Source: Leptoclinus maculatus (lineage: Eukaryota; Chordata; Actinopteri; Perciformes; Stichaeidae). Taken from it: 64,000 nt of DNA. Below the pieces are notes generated by a model. That model did no database searches. It saw nothing but the letters and a program-made list of their open reading frames with translations, and was not told where the DNA came from. Below, in pieces: positions 1-41,775 of the stretch. Each line of letters opens with the position of its first letter. Within the stretch, counting starts at the first letter, position 1. The position numbers were made by a program, and so were the translations under genes. The stretch is from NCBI GenBank assembly GCA_032191485.1, contig JAVDOI010000008.1, positions 20,594,665-20,658,664 on the forward strand, given 5' to 3'.

Positions 1-93
1 GGCTGAGAGACTAGAACATAGAAATTACTCAATTTAATCAATGATTTTAAATCAGCAGGTTTTTATTGTCTTTGTAGGTAGCTGCCTTCTCAC

Positions 94-1614
94 CTGAGGT
101 TGGTAAGACTCGGGTGGCGCCTCAGAGCTTCTGCAAATGCCTCTGCTCCCTCATCGCCAATGCTGTTCCCCCACATTCTGCAAGCACAGATATGAAAACA
201 GTCATCGGGCTGCGTCACAAAGCATACAAACACAAAGGACCTGCAGCATCCTCCAAGAGAAAATGTATTAGACAATTTAGAGGGATCAATTGGCAGAAAT
301 GGAATATATTATTAACTAATATATATATATATATATATATATATTTCTTTGGTGTATAATCACTTGGAAATAAGAATTGTTGTGTTTTCTTCACTTTAAT
401 ATGAGCCCTTTTTATAACTACAAAAGGAGCAGGTCCTCTTCACAGAGCCGGCCGCCATGTTTCTACAGTAGCCCAGAACGGACAAACTAAACACTGGCTC
501 TAGAGAGGGCCATTTGCACTTTCATGTTTTCGCTTTGGCCACTGTAGTTCTCCGACCTACACGCTTGGCACACAGGAGAAGTTTCAGTTGGTTGCAATCT
601 GCAATCTCGCCGCTGGATGCCGCCAAATCCTACACGCTGCACCTTTAATTTCACTTTTTTATTATGCGCACAGACCTCCATCAAGATTAAACAAGTCAAA
701 CAACTCCTCTGTGCTGTAATTTACCATGCTTTATTCACCAATGGATTGTGTATACGGCTGGTCAGGTTAGCCGGAAAAATGCTTGGAAAATTGCGCAACT
801 TGCGAAAGCTTGATGGTTTGCCAAATTTGGTTTCAATCGTCAAATTTAAACAATGATGTTTTTTTAGATAACATGCTGAACATATTTTGTGTCACTTGAG
901 ATCCCATTTCTTTCATGAGCACAGCTGGATGAGAATATGCTGCTTTAAGTGATCTAAACCTGCCAAGACGTTTTACAGCAGTGAAGTCTTACCCCACATC
1001 AAATATAGAAGTGCTCTTCTGTATTGCGCTGGCCAAATGCCTCCCACCAACACTGGTGATCTTGTTTTTCCCAATCCTAAGGAAAAAGCAATGTCATCAA
1101 TTTACTAAACATAAGACACATTCATTTTTACAAAAAGTATTATTATAGTATTTAAACTTTATATTGATACAGGTTAGAAACATACTTGACAATTCGCAGC
1201 TTTGGGCATTCCTCAATTATCTGAGCAACTAGCTTGGCTCCAACATCTGTGATGTAATTGTTGTAAAGCCTGAGGACAAAAAAACGAATTAAAGGTTGAA
1301 GATTCTGTTTCACTTTCAGAATAAGAGAGCAGAATTGTACTTTATGGAGCACTAACACTTGTTTGTATAGCCAAAAATACAATTATATACCAAAGGACCA
1401 AAACAGTACCCATTTACCCACTGGTCCTTTTTTCTCCCAATTTAAAGGGTCAATTCTTTCACTTGAGTTAACTATCTGAACATTTTTTGTGGCACACATT
1501 TATCTTGGAACAATTGCCATGTTCACTCACCCTAAGACCTCCACGACTTTGTGCTTACACAGCTCCTCTGCAAGAACCTCGATGCTGCTGTCAGACAGGT
1601 GGTTGACACACAAT
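94..1614 (-). CDS. nod1: NOD1 LRR exons 4-7 (84-base modules)
   Basis: Exons 1614-1531, 1269-1186, 1076-993 and 177-94 are each 84 bases (28 residues), one ribonuclease-inhibitor-type LRR per exon, all in the same phase. Motifs such as LYNNYITDVGAKLV, IGKNKITSVGG and MWGNSIGDEGAEAF show the LxxNxI..xG pattern of the ligand-sensing domain. Human NOD1 continues for further LRRs and a short C-terminal tail; these should lie just left of the window. Confidence 0.94.
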
Positions 1615-4600
1615 CTGAAGACAAGCAGTTGGATTAGTGTTTACATTATATCAGTCTGAACGTCCATCAATGGAGATTTGACGGTAGTTAAAACGTGTAT
1701 ATGTTTTTTACCTCACTATTGTCATCTTGCAGAAGGAGGGCCTCAGCTGCTTCACCCCATAGTCACTGATGTTGTTGTTGTCCATGTCAAGGCCCAGGAG
1801 CCTCCGACGGTGCTGCAGTACAAAGTTCAGGGCGGTGCAGTCCCCTGAGAACACATTGCAGTAACCCAGCTTGATGAAGCCGGCTGTGATGCCTTTCGCT
1901 GTCATCTGAGCGATGTCTTTGCTGCCTGTCTCAAAGATGCACCTCAGCATCCACAGGAAGTTGGGCAAAACGTGAACTTTCCTGCCCTCCCCACTGTTGT
2001 GGTGGGGTAAGCCAGTGAGGTGGGACTTTACAATGGTGGAGAGGTAGGATTTCAGCAAGGTCCGTTTTTTCTTCAGTAACACAGGACACACCAGGTGCTC
2101 CATCAGGCCGGCGTGAGCCTTGGACAGCAGTCCACACAAGAAGAGATTAGTGAACTGGAGGTGTTCATTCGTTTCAAATGGCGTCTTTTCCTTGGACTTC
2201 GAGGAGCCACAGATGCAGAGGTCAAACGGCAGACAGGACGGTTCTCTTTTCCTGCTGCACTCTGCAAAGAACTTGAGGATGGAGCCAGCAGCAGCCTGCT
2301 CATCTAACACCAGAGCAAACGCCGCCAGGAAAGACTGGAGGATGACATGGAGGAATTCAAATGTAGCGGGGCTCCCACTGGCGTCATACTCATTGACGGG
2401 TCTGAGAAAGCCCAGGGTCAGGTCCTCCTCTGCCAGGCCACACTCAGTGATCTCCTCTTGGCTGTAAATGAAGCTACCTCTCTCCATACCCTGAAGGGCC
2501 AGTTTGGCAAATGCTGCGAGAGGCCTGAGCCCTGCTCTGAATGTCTCTGAGACGCACCGAGTGCTTTTCTTCAGGAGAGACGGCGCAGGTGAGCCCGAGC
2601 GGCTGAGGAACACCTCAGACAGCAGGAGGAAGATGTCCGTGAGTGTGATGCAGGTTTCAGGCAGATAAAAGCTATCGTGCATGGTGTGCAGGTGCCTAAA
2701 GCTCTTTAGTACAATCCAGCAGAACAGCGGGGTGGAGCAGAGGCCACAGAGGTGGGGGCTGGCATCCAGCTGAACAGACACCAGATCTCGGTGCTCCTGC
2801 TCCTTGAAGTTAAGATCAATGTAGGTCTTCAGATGAGCCGGCGAGAACCCCCGCAGAACCACCTTCTTTCTGATCACCCTGCTCTGGATCTCGGTCCCCG
2901 TCCGGGCCGTCAGCACCTTCTGGGAGCCCTTGAGTAGTTTCCCACAAAGCAAGCTGATGAGCAGCTGGACGGGGTGTGCCTTGACTTCTGGTGACACCAC
3001 TTCAGGAGCATTCATCAGGTCATTCATCTGGAGCTCATCATAGCCATCAAATGTAAAAAGAACCTTCTCCGGGAAGCGCAGGATGTAGTCAAACACCTCA
3101 TTATCTGGATCGTGATCTGGGTAGCAGTTGTATTTGAACAAAAGGTCTCTGAGGGAGATCTGATCTGTGTCCTTGAAGATGCTGAACATCCTGCAGCGGA
3201 ACTTAAAGAAGAAGATGACTGCGTCCGTCTGCAGGTCCTTCTTGGACCAGAGGTTCTGGAGCTTCTGCAGGAGGATGGATTTTCCCACACCGGCATCCCC
3301 CATCACATAGATGGTTTCACCTTGGGGATTGAAGACCGCATGGTCTCCTAGGAGCTGGTCCAGACTCTCCAAGAAGCCCAAACTTTCATTGCAGTCGTTC
3401 AGCAGTTCCATCTGTGTGTTAGTGTATAGGTCATCCAGGCGGGTCTCCTCTCGCTGGCCGTATGACATGATGAAGCAGGTGTCCCGGCTCATCTCATGCC
3501 TCAACTTCTCACAATACCTGCTGACTTAGAGGAGGAAGACAGTGAATTAGTGCAATACAGAAGCTTTCAGTGGTGTCATGAGGTCTGGTGATTCAGAATA
3601 TTGTTACGCAAGACCCAGGGGTGGGACCAAGTCATTGTTTTGCAAATCACAAGTAAGACTCAATTCTTTACCCCCAAGTCCCAAATCAAGACAGACAATT
3701 CCTAAGTCAAGTCCCAAGCCACAACAGGTAAGTCCCAAATCAAGATAGGCAATTCCCCAAGTCCCAAGTCAAGACAAGCAAGTCCCAGGAACACCGACAA
3801 ATGAGAGCAGACTGGGCTTTTTCGGAGGCGGACTTAAAGAGACAGGCGATAAAACTGAGTGTTCCAGACAGAATACAGATATGTTCAGACAGACAGTATG
3901 AGAAAAATAAAGGTTTTTTTTAACACCAAAGCATGTAAACATGCTAAAAACCCAAAATACAAGTATGAACCTGGATATGACCATGATATGTCTCCTTTAT
4001 GTTGAGAGAAGTGCTTTTAACATGCTTTGACCTGAGCTGTTGTTTCACAAATCATCACCATTCATCTTAAAATGAGCTAAATTTATCTGATAAAATAAGT
4101 AAAAAAGACTACAGATCTGCCCGGACATTTGATGATACTTTCATACTCTGAGGTGCGTAATGTTTCCATTGTTACCTGACAATGTAATTGGGTCACATGC
4201 CCATTAAATTAGCTCCAATGTCAATTTCAACATTACAATGGTAGTTACACTTCAAAGAATCAGTGATCCGAATTTTATTTATCACACACTCTTTTGCATA
4301 AGGACTGTTTTATTCTTATATTTGGAATACATTCTTCCATTTAAGCATTATGAATGTCAAATTTATTCTTGCAATTTGGTATTTTTCACTCATTGATGTA
4401 AATGGAGTGGACAGAAAGGCAGAAACACCTCTATGTATGATGCAATACAATACAACACAACAATACAACTGTTCATACTCTGCTACCATCTAGACATACA
4501 GAACAGCATCAGTGACTGTATTACTTACTGGGGTCGGTGTTAACCACTGTCATCGCCGTTACATCACTGCTTGGGGTGTAGTCGATCTCTTTCAACCACG

Positions 4601-5050
4601 GCTGGAAGTCTATGTATGCGTCACATACTTTATAGATGATGTAAATTAAGTACTCACAGGCCTCCTCCCCTTTGCACTGGACTAGCTCCAAGATTTGGCG
4701 CACCTAGAAAGTGATCACATCAAAGAACGTCTCTGTTGGTTATCATTTAAAAAATGTCCAACTTTATTTTCTATTTTTAACCAGAACATGTTTTAGAGAG
4801 AGAGCGCTAAGAATATACTGTATTTGTTTTTTATTGAATAACAATGAAACAATTTTTTTAACAGATGTCCTGCCTGATCCGTCTTGGTGGCAGATCGCTG
4901 TACGATCTCAACATCTTCTTCACAGACGAAGCCGCAGGCCAGCAGGTTGTCCAGGATGCATTGAAGACTCCTCAGCCGGGACACCAGCAGCTCCCTGTGG
5001 TAGGTGAGGATGTTAAGGCACGACGCCTTGGCTTCTTCCATCTCACCCAT
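94..5050 (-). CDS. nod1: NOD1, intracellular NLR peptidoglycan sensor (3' end cut by window)
   Basis: Coding exons in transcript order: 5050-4874, 4703-4529, 3524-1712, 1614-1531, 1269-1186, 1076-993, 177-94. They give 833 codons plus 2 bases of a protein that is about 950 residues in human, so the last LRR exons lie left of position 1. Domain order is CARD (about residues 12-105), NACHT (Walker A GDAGVGKS at about 193-200) and LRRs. In the family, NOD1 is a cytosolic receptor for diaminopimelate-containing muropeptides that recruits RIPK2 through its CARD and activates NF-kB. The start is the first ATG, five bases after a splice acceptor, so the 5' UTR begins in an upstream exon. Exons 4-7 are each exactly 84 bases with the same phase. 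Odd point: the first coding intron needs a GC donor. The GDAGVGKS and FRCRMFS blocks and NOD1-like LRRs make NOD2 or another NLR unlikely. Confidence 0.96.
178..992. other. NOD1 intron 6 with a MITE copy
   Basis: This intron is longer than its neighbours. It contains an AT dinucleotide run (about 319-344) inside a diverged repeat at about 261-648 (listed separately). No coding signal is seen in the rest. Confidence 0.6.
261..648 (+). repeat. TTAA-flanked MITE, family A, copy 1
   Basis: This stretch resembles 57546-57978 along most of its length. Shared blocks include 'gaattgttgtgttttc', 'ggcagaaatggaat'/'agcagatatggaat', and a right end resembling 'aatcctacac..tg.accctttaa'. It carries an internal 'ccatgtttctacagtagc' block typical of the family. 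The left end is degraded. It looks like a short non-autonomous DNA element with inverted ends and a TTAA target. Confidence 0.6.
1712..3524 (-). CDS. nod1: NOD1 large NACHT exon
   Basis: A single 1813-base exon, as in other NLR genes, covers the linker, the NACHT ATPase module and the winged-helix/superhelical region, ending in the first LRR. Walker A is GDAGVGKS and Walker B is the acidic stretch LFTFDGYDEL. Also visible are FRCRMFS, LTARTG (sensor region) and SPHLCGLCSTPLFCWI. No stop or frameshift interrupts the exon. Acceptor and donor (gtaaaa) are acceptable. The flanking phases match the neighbouring exons. Confidence 0.96.
3612..3790 (+). repeat. Degenerate 'caagtccca' repeat in NOD1 intron 2
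   Basis: Imperfect short tandem units of the form 'aagtcccaa(a/g)tcaaga' recur about six times after a 'gaccaagtcattgttttgca' segment. This resembles a dispersed teleost low-complexity element. Its exact family is not known to me. Confidence 0.5.
4529..5050 (-). CDS. nod1: NOD1 CARD-encoding exons 1 and 2
   Basis: Coding exon 1 is 5050-4874 (59 codons) and exon 2 is 4703-4529. Together they encode the CARD, with the helix-forming stretches ELLVSRLRSL, DNLLACGFV, VRQILELVQCKGEEA and AYIDFQPWLKEI. The acidic patch reads CEEDVEIV, matching the human E53/D54/E56 surface that contacts RIPK2, so signalling capacity looks intact. Joining the exons as KTDQ/VRQIL aligns with the human protein without a gap, but the exon 1 donor is then GC (bases 4872-4873 on the minus strand) rather than GT. 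Exon 2 has an ordinary donor and acceptor. Confidence 0.92.
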
Positions 5051-5811
5051 ATTTACTGCAGAACGGTCACCTGTGTGGGATTACAGACGACAAGATATCG
5101 TGAGCCATCTGAGCACCTTCCCTAACTATTTAAATCCAATTTTAGGCATCCACAAATTACAGTAAGAGCAGCCACAGCGGTCTTCATAGATACAGTGTTT
5201 ACACTGATATCACAGATGTTATAATTGTACTCACAATGAGAATTGCAGAAATTGGTTACTGCGTTTTGATGAGTCCAGATGATATTTTTAGATGACTGAA
5301 TAAGAATCCTCATGAGACATGTGATACATGAATAGTCTATAAAACACTCATCGGTACTGGCTAAAGCGTTTTAACCACAGCAGATACCCAACAAGTTGTT
5401 TACTTTGACAAATCAATGCTATCTTACATTGATCTAGTCGTCGAGTAAAGACCATCATTTGTACACTAACATCCCTCTTTCGTGCCCCAGCTGTTTCCTG
5501 AATCTTTTTTGATGGTTCCTATGTCCTCAGAGAAGAAGAACCGGTTAGCAGCTATGATTCAATAACGAACCACTCCTTTGTAATAATTTACTATCTGTTG
5601 AGGCTCACACATTCCTCTCTCTGTCTCTGAGTTTAGAAAGTCGTTTGAAGGAACATAATGTGAATGACAACAGACGAACACAAAGTTACAAATATTGAAA
5701 CAACCACTGCATGTTGCGTCACGAGCGCTAGTACATGAACTGTGTTCCGACTATTGTGGTTTATTTAGCCCGGATAAAAGAAACCCGCAGTAGAAACATA
5801 ACGCTACCTAC

Positions 5812-6030
5812 CGACCATTGAGTCCGACTATGGTGACGCGGACACACCAACGCTACTTTAAAATAAAAATAAAAAGCCGAGTGTTAAAAGGAAGTAACCC
5901 TTGTTGATATCACAAGTGACCACGGGGTAACTATGTGTACTCTACCCGGTAATAACAGTCCGCAGACCTGTTCTGTTTTAGGAAGTGAAAGTATTCAGTA
6001 CCAACGCGTCATTTCGTAATTTACTAAAGC
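5812..6030 (-). promoter_or_regulatory. nod1: Candidate NOD1 5' UTR exon and core promoter area
   Basis: On the minus strand a good donor (cg/gtaggtagcg) follows a short GC-richer stretch whose exon would end at 5812. It would splice to the acceptor at 5056-5057. There is no clear TATA box and no obvious NF-kB site was recognised. The assignment rests only on the donor, base composition and the need for an upstream non-coding exon. Confidence 0.2.
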
Positions 6031-7367
6031 TGCATTCATGTCCTCACGGAAATGAGGGAATTAAAATCACAATAGGCTTTATTCACCTTTCTTGAACAAT
6101 AAGATTATACAAAATATAAATAACTTTTTTGTTGACAGATTTATGTGGTGCTTTCACAGCTGCTTTTATATAAATTCCTTGTAAAAAAAAAAAAAGCCCT
6201 AAAACTACTTTAATGATGTGAGAAAAGCTTACAACCCACCGTCACATTTAGAATGATCCTATTTGCATGTGTGATTATCATTTTGTTTAATTCTCACCTC
6301 ACCTCACTTTATTTCATTTATTTTTTCCAAGAGCAAAGGTAGTTCAATCTCATTTTATGTTGGTTTCTATGGTGACAAAAAGGTGTTACGTGTGCAGGTT
6401 TGCATTACGTGTCATTTAAATCAGATGGAAATTGCAGAGGCGCTAAAAAATGGGTAAATGAAAAGAAAAATTCTACTGTATTATTTTCATCACATGAGGT
6501 GGAAAATGAAGCCCAGGAAAATCCTGGATGAGATGAAAGTGAGCTGCGGTGTAAGGGAAATATACACCACAATATTCTGCCCGTCATTGCGAAACAAGGA
6601 CATTTAGATAAAAGACTCAACATAAAAAGCGAAATTCAATGTTTGATTGTTTTTCTTATGATCTATATAAAATTCACCTTCCGACTGTACCTCCATGATT
6701 CCTGGATATAACTCTGGTTTCCACGCGTAAAAAAGGCTCGTGGCCACAGGACGCGAAGTGGCTGTTTTTACGCACGAGAGTATCACCTAAACACAGCCCA
6801 TTCACTTTAAATGAGGAGCAGCTTTGGCAGACAGAGAAAGATTTAGGTGGAGGAACAGAGAGTAGACTATCCCGCCTTGCTTTAACCTACCTCTTGTCAT
6901 TACTGTGTGACTGCTTAGCAAGCAGTCATTTAACGTTCTCAATAGTCACATAATTGTCTCCAGAAAACGCACTTTTCTTGTTTTGATTCGGTGACTGGAC
7001 TCACGTTTATCCCAAGTATCGGAGTTTGTTTGTGTTTTTTTACCAGTGAGCGTCCACTAGGTGGCAGTACTGGACAGACATTTATCGTGTATTACTGTTG
7101 ACAGGCTCATGTGGAGGAATGTGAAGCTGCTATGTGCAGTAAGAATGTAACTAAGCTGTATTCCATGCTAGACTGACATTCATCAGAAAACCATATAGAT
7201 GGACTACTTCACTTCTGCTGAGTAGGGGAGACCGGGATTGGTTGGCACACTTTTCACTCTCTGCCCTAATTAATATAGACATATTCTTGAGGTTAATTTC
7301 ACAGCTATAGAATGAATATGTTTTGTTTTCTAAAAACAGGTGATTTGTTATAAAGGCGGCAACCTCT

Positions 7368-7727
7368 GGTTCCAAAAAATGAAGCCAAAGTGGAAGTGCC
7401 TAAACTTGCTTGCTTTCTAATGTCCATCAGGGGGCGACTCCTCTGGTTCTATAGAAGTCTATGAGAAAATGACTCTACTTCTCTCTTGATTTATTACCTC
7501 AGTAAACATTGTAAACATGGGTTTATGGTCTCAATCTCTAGTTTCAAGTCTTCTTCAATACAGCATGATGTTCATTTAGTACATTATGGTCCATTTAGAG
7601 TCAAACAGACCATAAAGCAGGGAATGCTTTAGGGCGGGCTTACTGTGATTGACAGGTCGCTACCACAGTGATGTCCCTACTGGGAGATGTCCGTGTTTTT
7701 ATCTTACAACTTTAATCCTTTCACAGT
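7368..7727 (-). repeat. Dispersed repeat, family B, copy 1
   Basis: Long near-identical match, reversed, to 17756-17964, 34100-34362 and 47085-47325. The shared core includes 'tctcaatctctagtttcaag' and 'tctcttgatttattacctca'. The copy is truncated at its left-hand consensus end. Confidence 0.8.
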
Positions 7728-8057
7728 GTGTTTACAGTTCATGAAAGTTATTTGTAAGTTATATGAAAGTTATTTGTACCTTTCATAATACGTTAGGTCA
7801 CTTTTTACTATAAAACTATGAAAGACATGTTACCATCACCCACAAAGTTAGTGATCTTCAGATGATTTAACACAGTCGGTGAAGGCAAGTCAAGAAAGCC
7901 AACATGTTGTTTTTGTTTCTGTGACCAGAAAATAGATGTGTGCCAACCAACCCCGGACTCCCCTCCTACTCACATGTACGGCTCACAACTGGAAGACTGA
8001 GTTAAGCAGCTGGACTAACTTCAATATGCAACAGACTTCATTTACTAAAAACACTTG

Positions 8058-8063
8058 TTTATT
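8058..8063 (-). terminator. enpp2: Candidate ENPP2 polyadenylation signal
   Basis: Minus-strand AATAAA about 1.39 kb after the ENPP2 stop codon. It is the first canonical hexamer I found downstream. Variant ATTAAA hexamers lie nearer the stop (8778-8783 and 8819-8825), so a shorter 3' UTR is possible. Confidence 0.35.
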
Positions 8064-9447
8064 GTGATGACATTTACATAAAGCATAAATAGGTCTCACA
8101 GGTGGTAAATGTTTTAGAACACATTAATACATCATCACTGACATTATTGTTATCGTGCACAGAACAAAAAGTCAACACACACACACACACAATCAACAGT
8201 CAAACACAAACAGAAAATATCTTGAATTCAACATATACACAATGTGTATGCACACACACACGCACACGCACACAAAAAAAACATTGCATTATCATTTCAT
8301 TAAAAAAAATAAAGACGATATCTTCTTAATCACTGAACATAATCTGTTCATAGTGTAAAGAGTAGACAGAGTGGATCAATGTCATATTGCTAGGCAACTG
8401 AAACTGTTTAACAATCCGGCCTCGACACTGAGGTGATGGTTTTGTCTGACGGATTCTGTTGATGGCTTCGTAGTGCAATTAAAGATTATTCAAACACTTT
8501 AAAACATGGAATCATTTGTACACATATGGAATATTGTTAGCTTGAGAAGAATATAAATGTGTATTACCAAAACAAAAACAAAAACTCAAAAACTGTTCTT
8601 GGTACTGCTGGACGATGACAATTAATACAAAATATGTAAGAGTATACAGGGCAATCCGTCCTGCATTATGATTTGATCTTGTGGTCCTGCCTTGTACTAG
8701 GGCCCTACATCAAAATCTAGTTTAAGACTCATCATTTTACATTGTGCTACAATGATGCATTTTTGAAAATAAAGCTGTGTTTAATCAAATTGCCCCTAAA
8801 AACCAAAAAACTGGTGTCCTTTAATATTCCAGCATAGGATTAGTGTGGGTTTCTTGGTCTCTGGGTAATAAATCCAGCTGTTCTAGAAAACTCTGCTAAC
8901 AGGTCGACCTGGCCATACTGCTGGAGAGAAAACCTTTCTGCTAAAGACGATTTAAAGTAAACAGAGGGCAGATGAAGATTAATGGCCTCTCTGTTATTTA
9001 CACATTATGACAAAAAATACTGGTACAGATTCAATTTGAGCCCTTTATATATTTACTCACATAGGTCAATGTTGTTCAGTTTGATGTATTTTCATTGAAT
9101 CCGAGTGCCGACCATGAAACAGTAGCACAGAGCAGAAGAATTGCTTTACTTGCCTGCTACTAAACAAAATAAAGTGGACAGTGCCACAGCTAGTAGCTCA
9201 GCCTCAGTGGTGTTCAATGCTGTGTCTTAACAGATGGACGAGATGAATGAGATGAAACCAGATGCCCAGTGAAAGGGCCACAACGGAGCAGCTGCACACG
9301 GCAGCCATAGCAGACAGCGAGAGCATGAAGAGCTGGTGTAGGTCAGTGTAACAGAGGTGATAGCACCTCTTCTTTGTACCACATACATCCACCACGGTTG
9401 GAAAAAAGGAATCAGCAACATCAGTGTTGACAGGGTGCCAGCGGATG
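8064..9447 (-). other. enpp2: Probable ENPP2 3' UTR
   Basis: Sequence between the ENPP2 stop codon and the first canonical poly(A) signal. It includes CA runs (about 8175-8191 and 8250-8273). The short open frames at 9204-9421 overlap and look like chance frames. Confidence 0.4.
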
Positions 9448-39360
<29,913 letters not shown>

Positions 39361-39504
39361 GTTCCTCCGCCGGGCCGAGCGTAGTCCTGTGCTGTAGGTC
39401 GGAGAGTGAGTGATGCTGACTCCGGAGCCGAGAGGACCACCGGAGAGGAGACCCGTTGAAGGGAACAAGAGGGGAGGTGACTAAAAGGAGCGCACCGGAT
39501 TCTT

Positions 39505-39540
39505 ATTGGTGTTGGGTTGGAGGAGGGCTTTTATCTCGGC
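39505..39540 (-). promoter_or_regulatory. enpp2: Candidate ENPP2 core promoter
   Basis: On the minus strand a TATA-like gataaaag lies at 39535-39528 in GC-richer sequence, and an inverted CCAAT-type motif (+ attggtg, 39506-39512) is nearby. A start about 30 bases downstream would give a 5' UTR of about 145 bases without an upstream ATG. Sequence motif only. Confidence 0.3.
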
Positions 39541-40617
39541 TGGGATTCAGATGTTACAGGATGAGGAAAACAATAAAAGATGGAGGGGGGGGGGGCAGCG
39601 TATAGTTTGGGTCAGTAGCAGAGCTCATCAAAAACGGATTGCGGGTGGAATTGGGACAAAGAGTCGCAAACATACAACCACGTGTGTGTAGCAGGCTCTC
39701 CGCCTAAATGATTGCCTAATGAATGTCGTTACCCCGGTATTATCAATCCTCACAAACCCCAAGATTGATTGATGTCGGTTATTTAAGAGGAACACATTTA
39801 TTTGCATCAATTCAATAATTCCTTTACAAAAATATGAAAGAATAATAATGATAGTACACATTTATAAAGACCAAACAATAAACACAGAGGTTGATTTTCC
39901 TTCTGTTGAGTTTATTTTTTCTTAAATGAGGTTTTTCATTCTGTATCATTCACACTGATGTTACTTTCTTGATTTTTTTTCATTCTCTTCCGCCCATTTT
40001 CATTGTTGTTGATATTGTGGTAAACGGTATTTGGGCTCGTGCTACAGCCAACAAAGAGGCATCGTTCAACAGCATACTTTTGTGTGAGAGCCTCTTAGCC
40101 GGTTGGAGACCGTAACCATGCAACCCGTGCCAACCTTAAAGGAGTATTTGTATGAATTATTAAGTCTGAACCAATAATAATTAAAAAAAACAAGTCATAC
40201 TAGGCCTAGCAAAGGGAAATATTATACTTGCACTTAAAGTAAAGTGTTATTTATAAACTTTTTATTGATATTAATGAATCTCACCTAACCTGTCATGGAT
40301 AGTCTTTCCACTGTTCAATACCCAATTTTGGTTAAATCAAAATAAACCCATAATTCCACTTGTTAGATGTGAAAAAGAGTCAGACTTCTACATACTCTGC
40401 TAATGTTAGCTTTTAGCTAGAAACTAAACGTTTTAGAAATGTCCTTCCAACCTCTCCGGGTAACGAGGGTCATTATTATACAACGTTTAAATGCAAATAG
40501 CTTGAAATTCCCATTAAACGGCCTGAAAATGAAGAGAATCTGAAACAACAGTGTGAGAATCCAGCACAGAGGGACAGATGTCGTTGCTGATGCTACACTA
40601 TTGGCCAGTCTGCATTC

Positions 40618-40800
40618 GAGGGGCGGGACTTGGGACTGTGGGTCAGTGGAGAGCAGGGTCATCCTTCAATCAGAGGATCGGTGGTTCGATCCCCAGCTCC
40701 GCGGTTCGATCCCCAGCTCCGCTAGTCCATGTGTCCTTGGGAAAGACACTCAACCACAAATTGCTCCCGCTTGATGTAACAATTTCACACCACGATTTTC
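40618..40800 (+). repeat. tRNA-derived SINE-like element with duplicated B box
   Basis: Reads like a tRNA-type promoter region ('tgggtcagtggagagcaggg' and B box 'ggttcgatcc'), then 'tccttgggaaagacactcaa' and 'aaattgctcccgcttgatg', a pattern seen in fish SINE-like repeats. A 20-base unit containing the B box is duplicated exactly in tandem at 40683-40702 and 40703-40722. Confidence 0.7.
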
Positions 40801-41449
40801 AAACTTAGCGACGTTTCCACATTATAACGTGGTAAGCAGCATTCGCACATATACGTTAGTTTGAGTGAACAGCAGATTATCAGACACCATAGAAAGACAT
40901 ATTAACATACATTAGAAGACCCGACACCCACATGTTTACCCTGATAACCGTCTCCCTTCAGGATTACAAGTTACTCAAACCATTCAAAAACACAATCGGG
41001 ATCTCAGTTCACATAACAAGTTCCTCTTGCAACACAAAGTGAACCTCTTCAACGAGAACAAAGAGCCCCAGAGGAAGAGGGACAACATCGCCTAGGAGCT
41101 GAGCATTAAGCAAGGGACCTGGGAGGAGATAGTGAACTTGAGCTAACTCGCGCGTTAGTGACTTAAAGTTGAGCGAAGGCGAATTAGTGTAAGTGAAATA
41201 AAGTTGAGCGTCAGCCAAGAGTCCAAGGCGTTGAAGAGGAAAACAAGGTAAAAACTCTCAGTGAAAACAGAGGATTTTGTGCCGTTCATGGATAGTCCAC
41301 ATACAGGGGCCATCGTGAAGTCAGTCTGCTTGAGGGTAACGGAAAAATGTTCTGACTGTTCATTGGGACAGGCTATAGCTATGGGCCAAGATCTGATTAT
41401 GGTTATGGTTGTTGCTATGGTTAAACTATTCTCCTGAGGAGTATATTGG

Positions 41450-41775
41450 TAACACAGATGTTTTGAAGTGGGGTTGTAATAGTTATAGATGACGGTCGGA
41501 ACACCCCCAGTTTGGAGAAACAGACGGGAGAAAAGAAATGCACTGCTTTGGACGGCAAAACGTAGATTAGTCACGCAAAAGAAAGACTCACTTTCAAAAA
41601 ACATGTAAAGTTTAAGTGTACGTGATGTTTAGAATAATTTCTGACGAGGAACTGAACTGAAACGGATCTGTGCTCTTTTCACTTTTCAAAGCCCTCCCGA
41701 CTCAATTGACAAAAACAGTATAGATATGTTTCACAACCCCACTTCAAAATATCCAAACTGTCCCTTTAAGGGACA
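41450..41775. mobile_element. TTAA-flanked MITE, family C
   Basis: Left 'gttttgaagtggggttgt' is mirrored at the right by 'acaaccccacttcaaaatat' followed by 'ccaaactgtccctttaa'. The outermost left bases are lost. Related pieces occur at 56905-57070 and 25490-25570. The terminal 'ctgtccct' next to TTAA resembles family A. Confidence 0.7.

Larger units (their letters stand above)
5056..8040. other. NOD1 upstream region and gap to ENPP2
   Basis: No open frame here resembles a protein. The stretch nearest NOD1 must hold its 5' UTR exon or exons and promoter, because the start codon sits only five bases inside its exon. A possible 5' UTR donor is noted at 5812. The segment 7368-7727 is a dispersed repeat (listed separately). 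The remainder is AT-rich unique-looking DNA. Confidence 0.5.

Noticed and set aside
1931..3351. Several 60-115 codon frames on both strands within the NOD1 NACHT exon
   Set aside because: Shadows of the real coding frame, which is continuous for 598 codons.
9204..9421. Hydrophobic short frames after the ENPP2 stop
   Set aside because: They lie in the probable 3' UTR, overlap each other in different frames and use alternative start codons.
40618..40800. Possible functional tRNA gene
   Set aside because: A and B box-like sequences are present but no cloverleaf can be drawn, and the downstream sequence is that of a SINE-like repeat.
41155..41604. 149-codon minus-strand open frame between ENPP2 and TAF2
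   Set aside because: It overlaps the family C inverted-repeat element, has no recognisable motif and its sequence recurs as repeat DNA elsewhere in the window.
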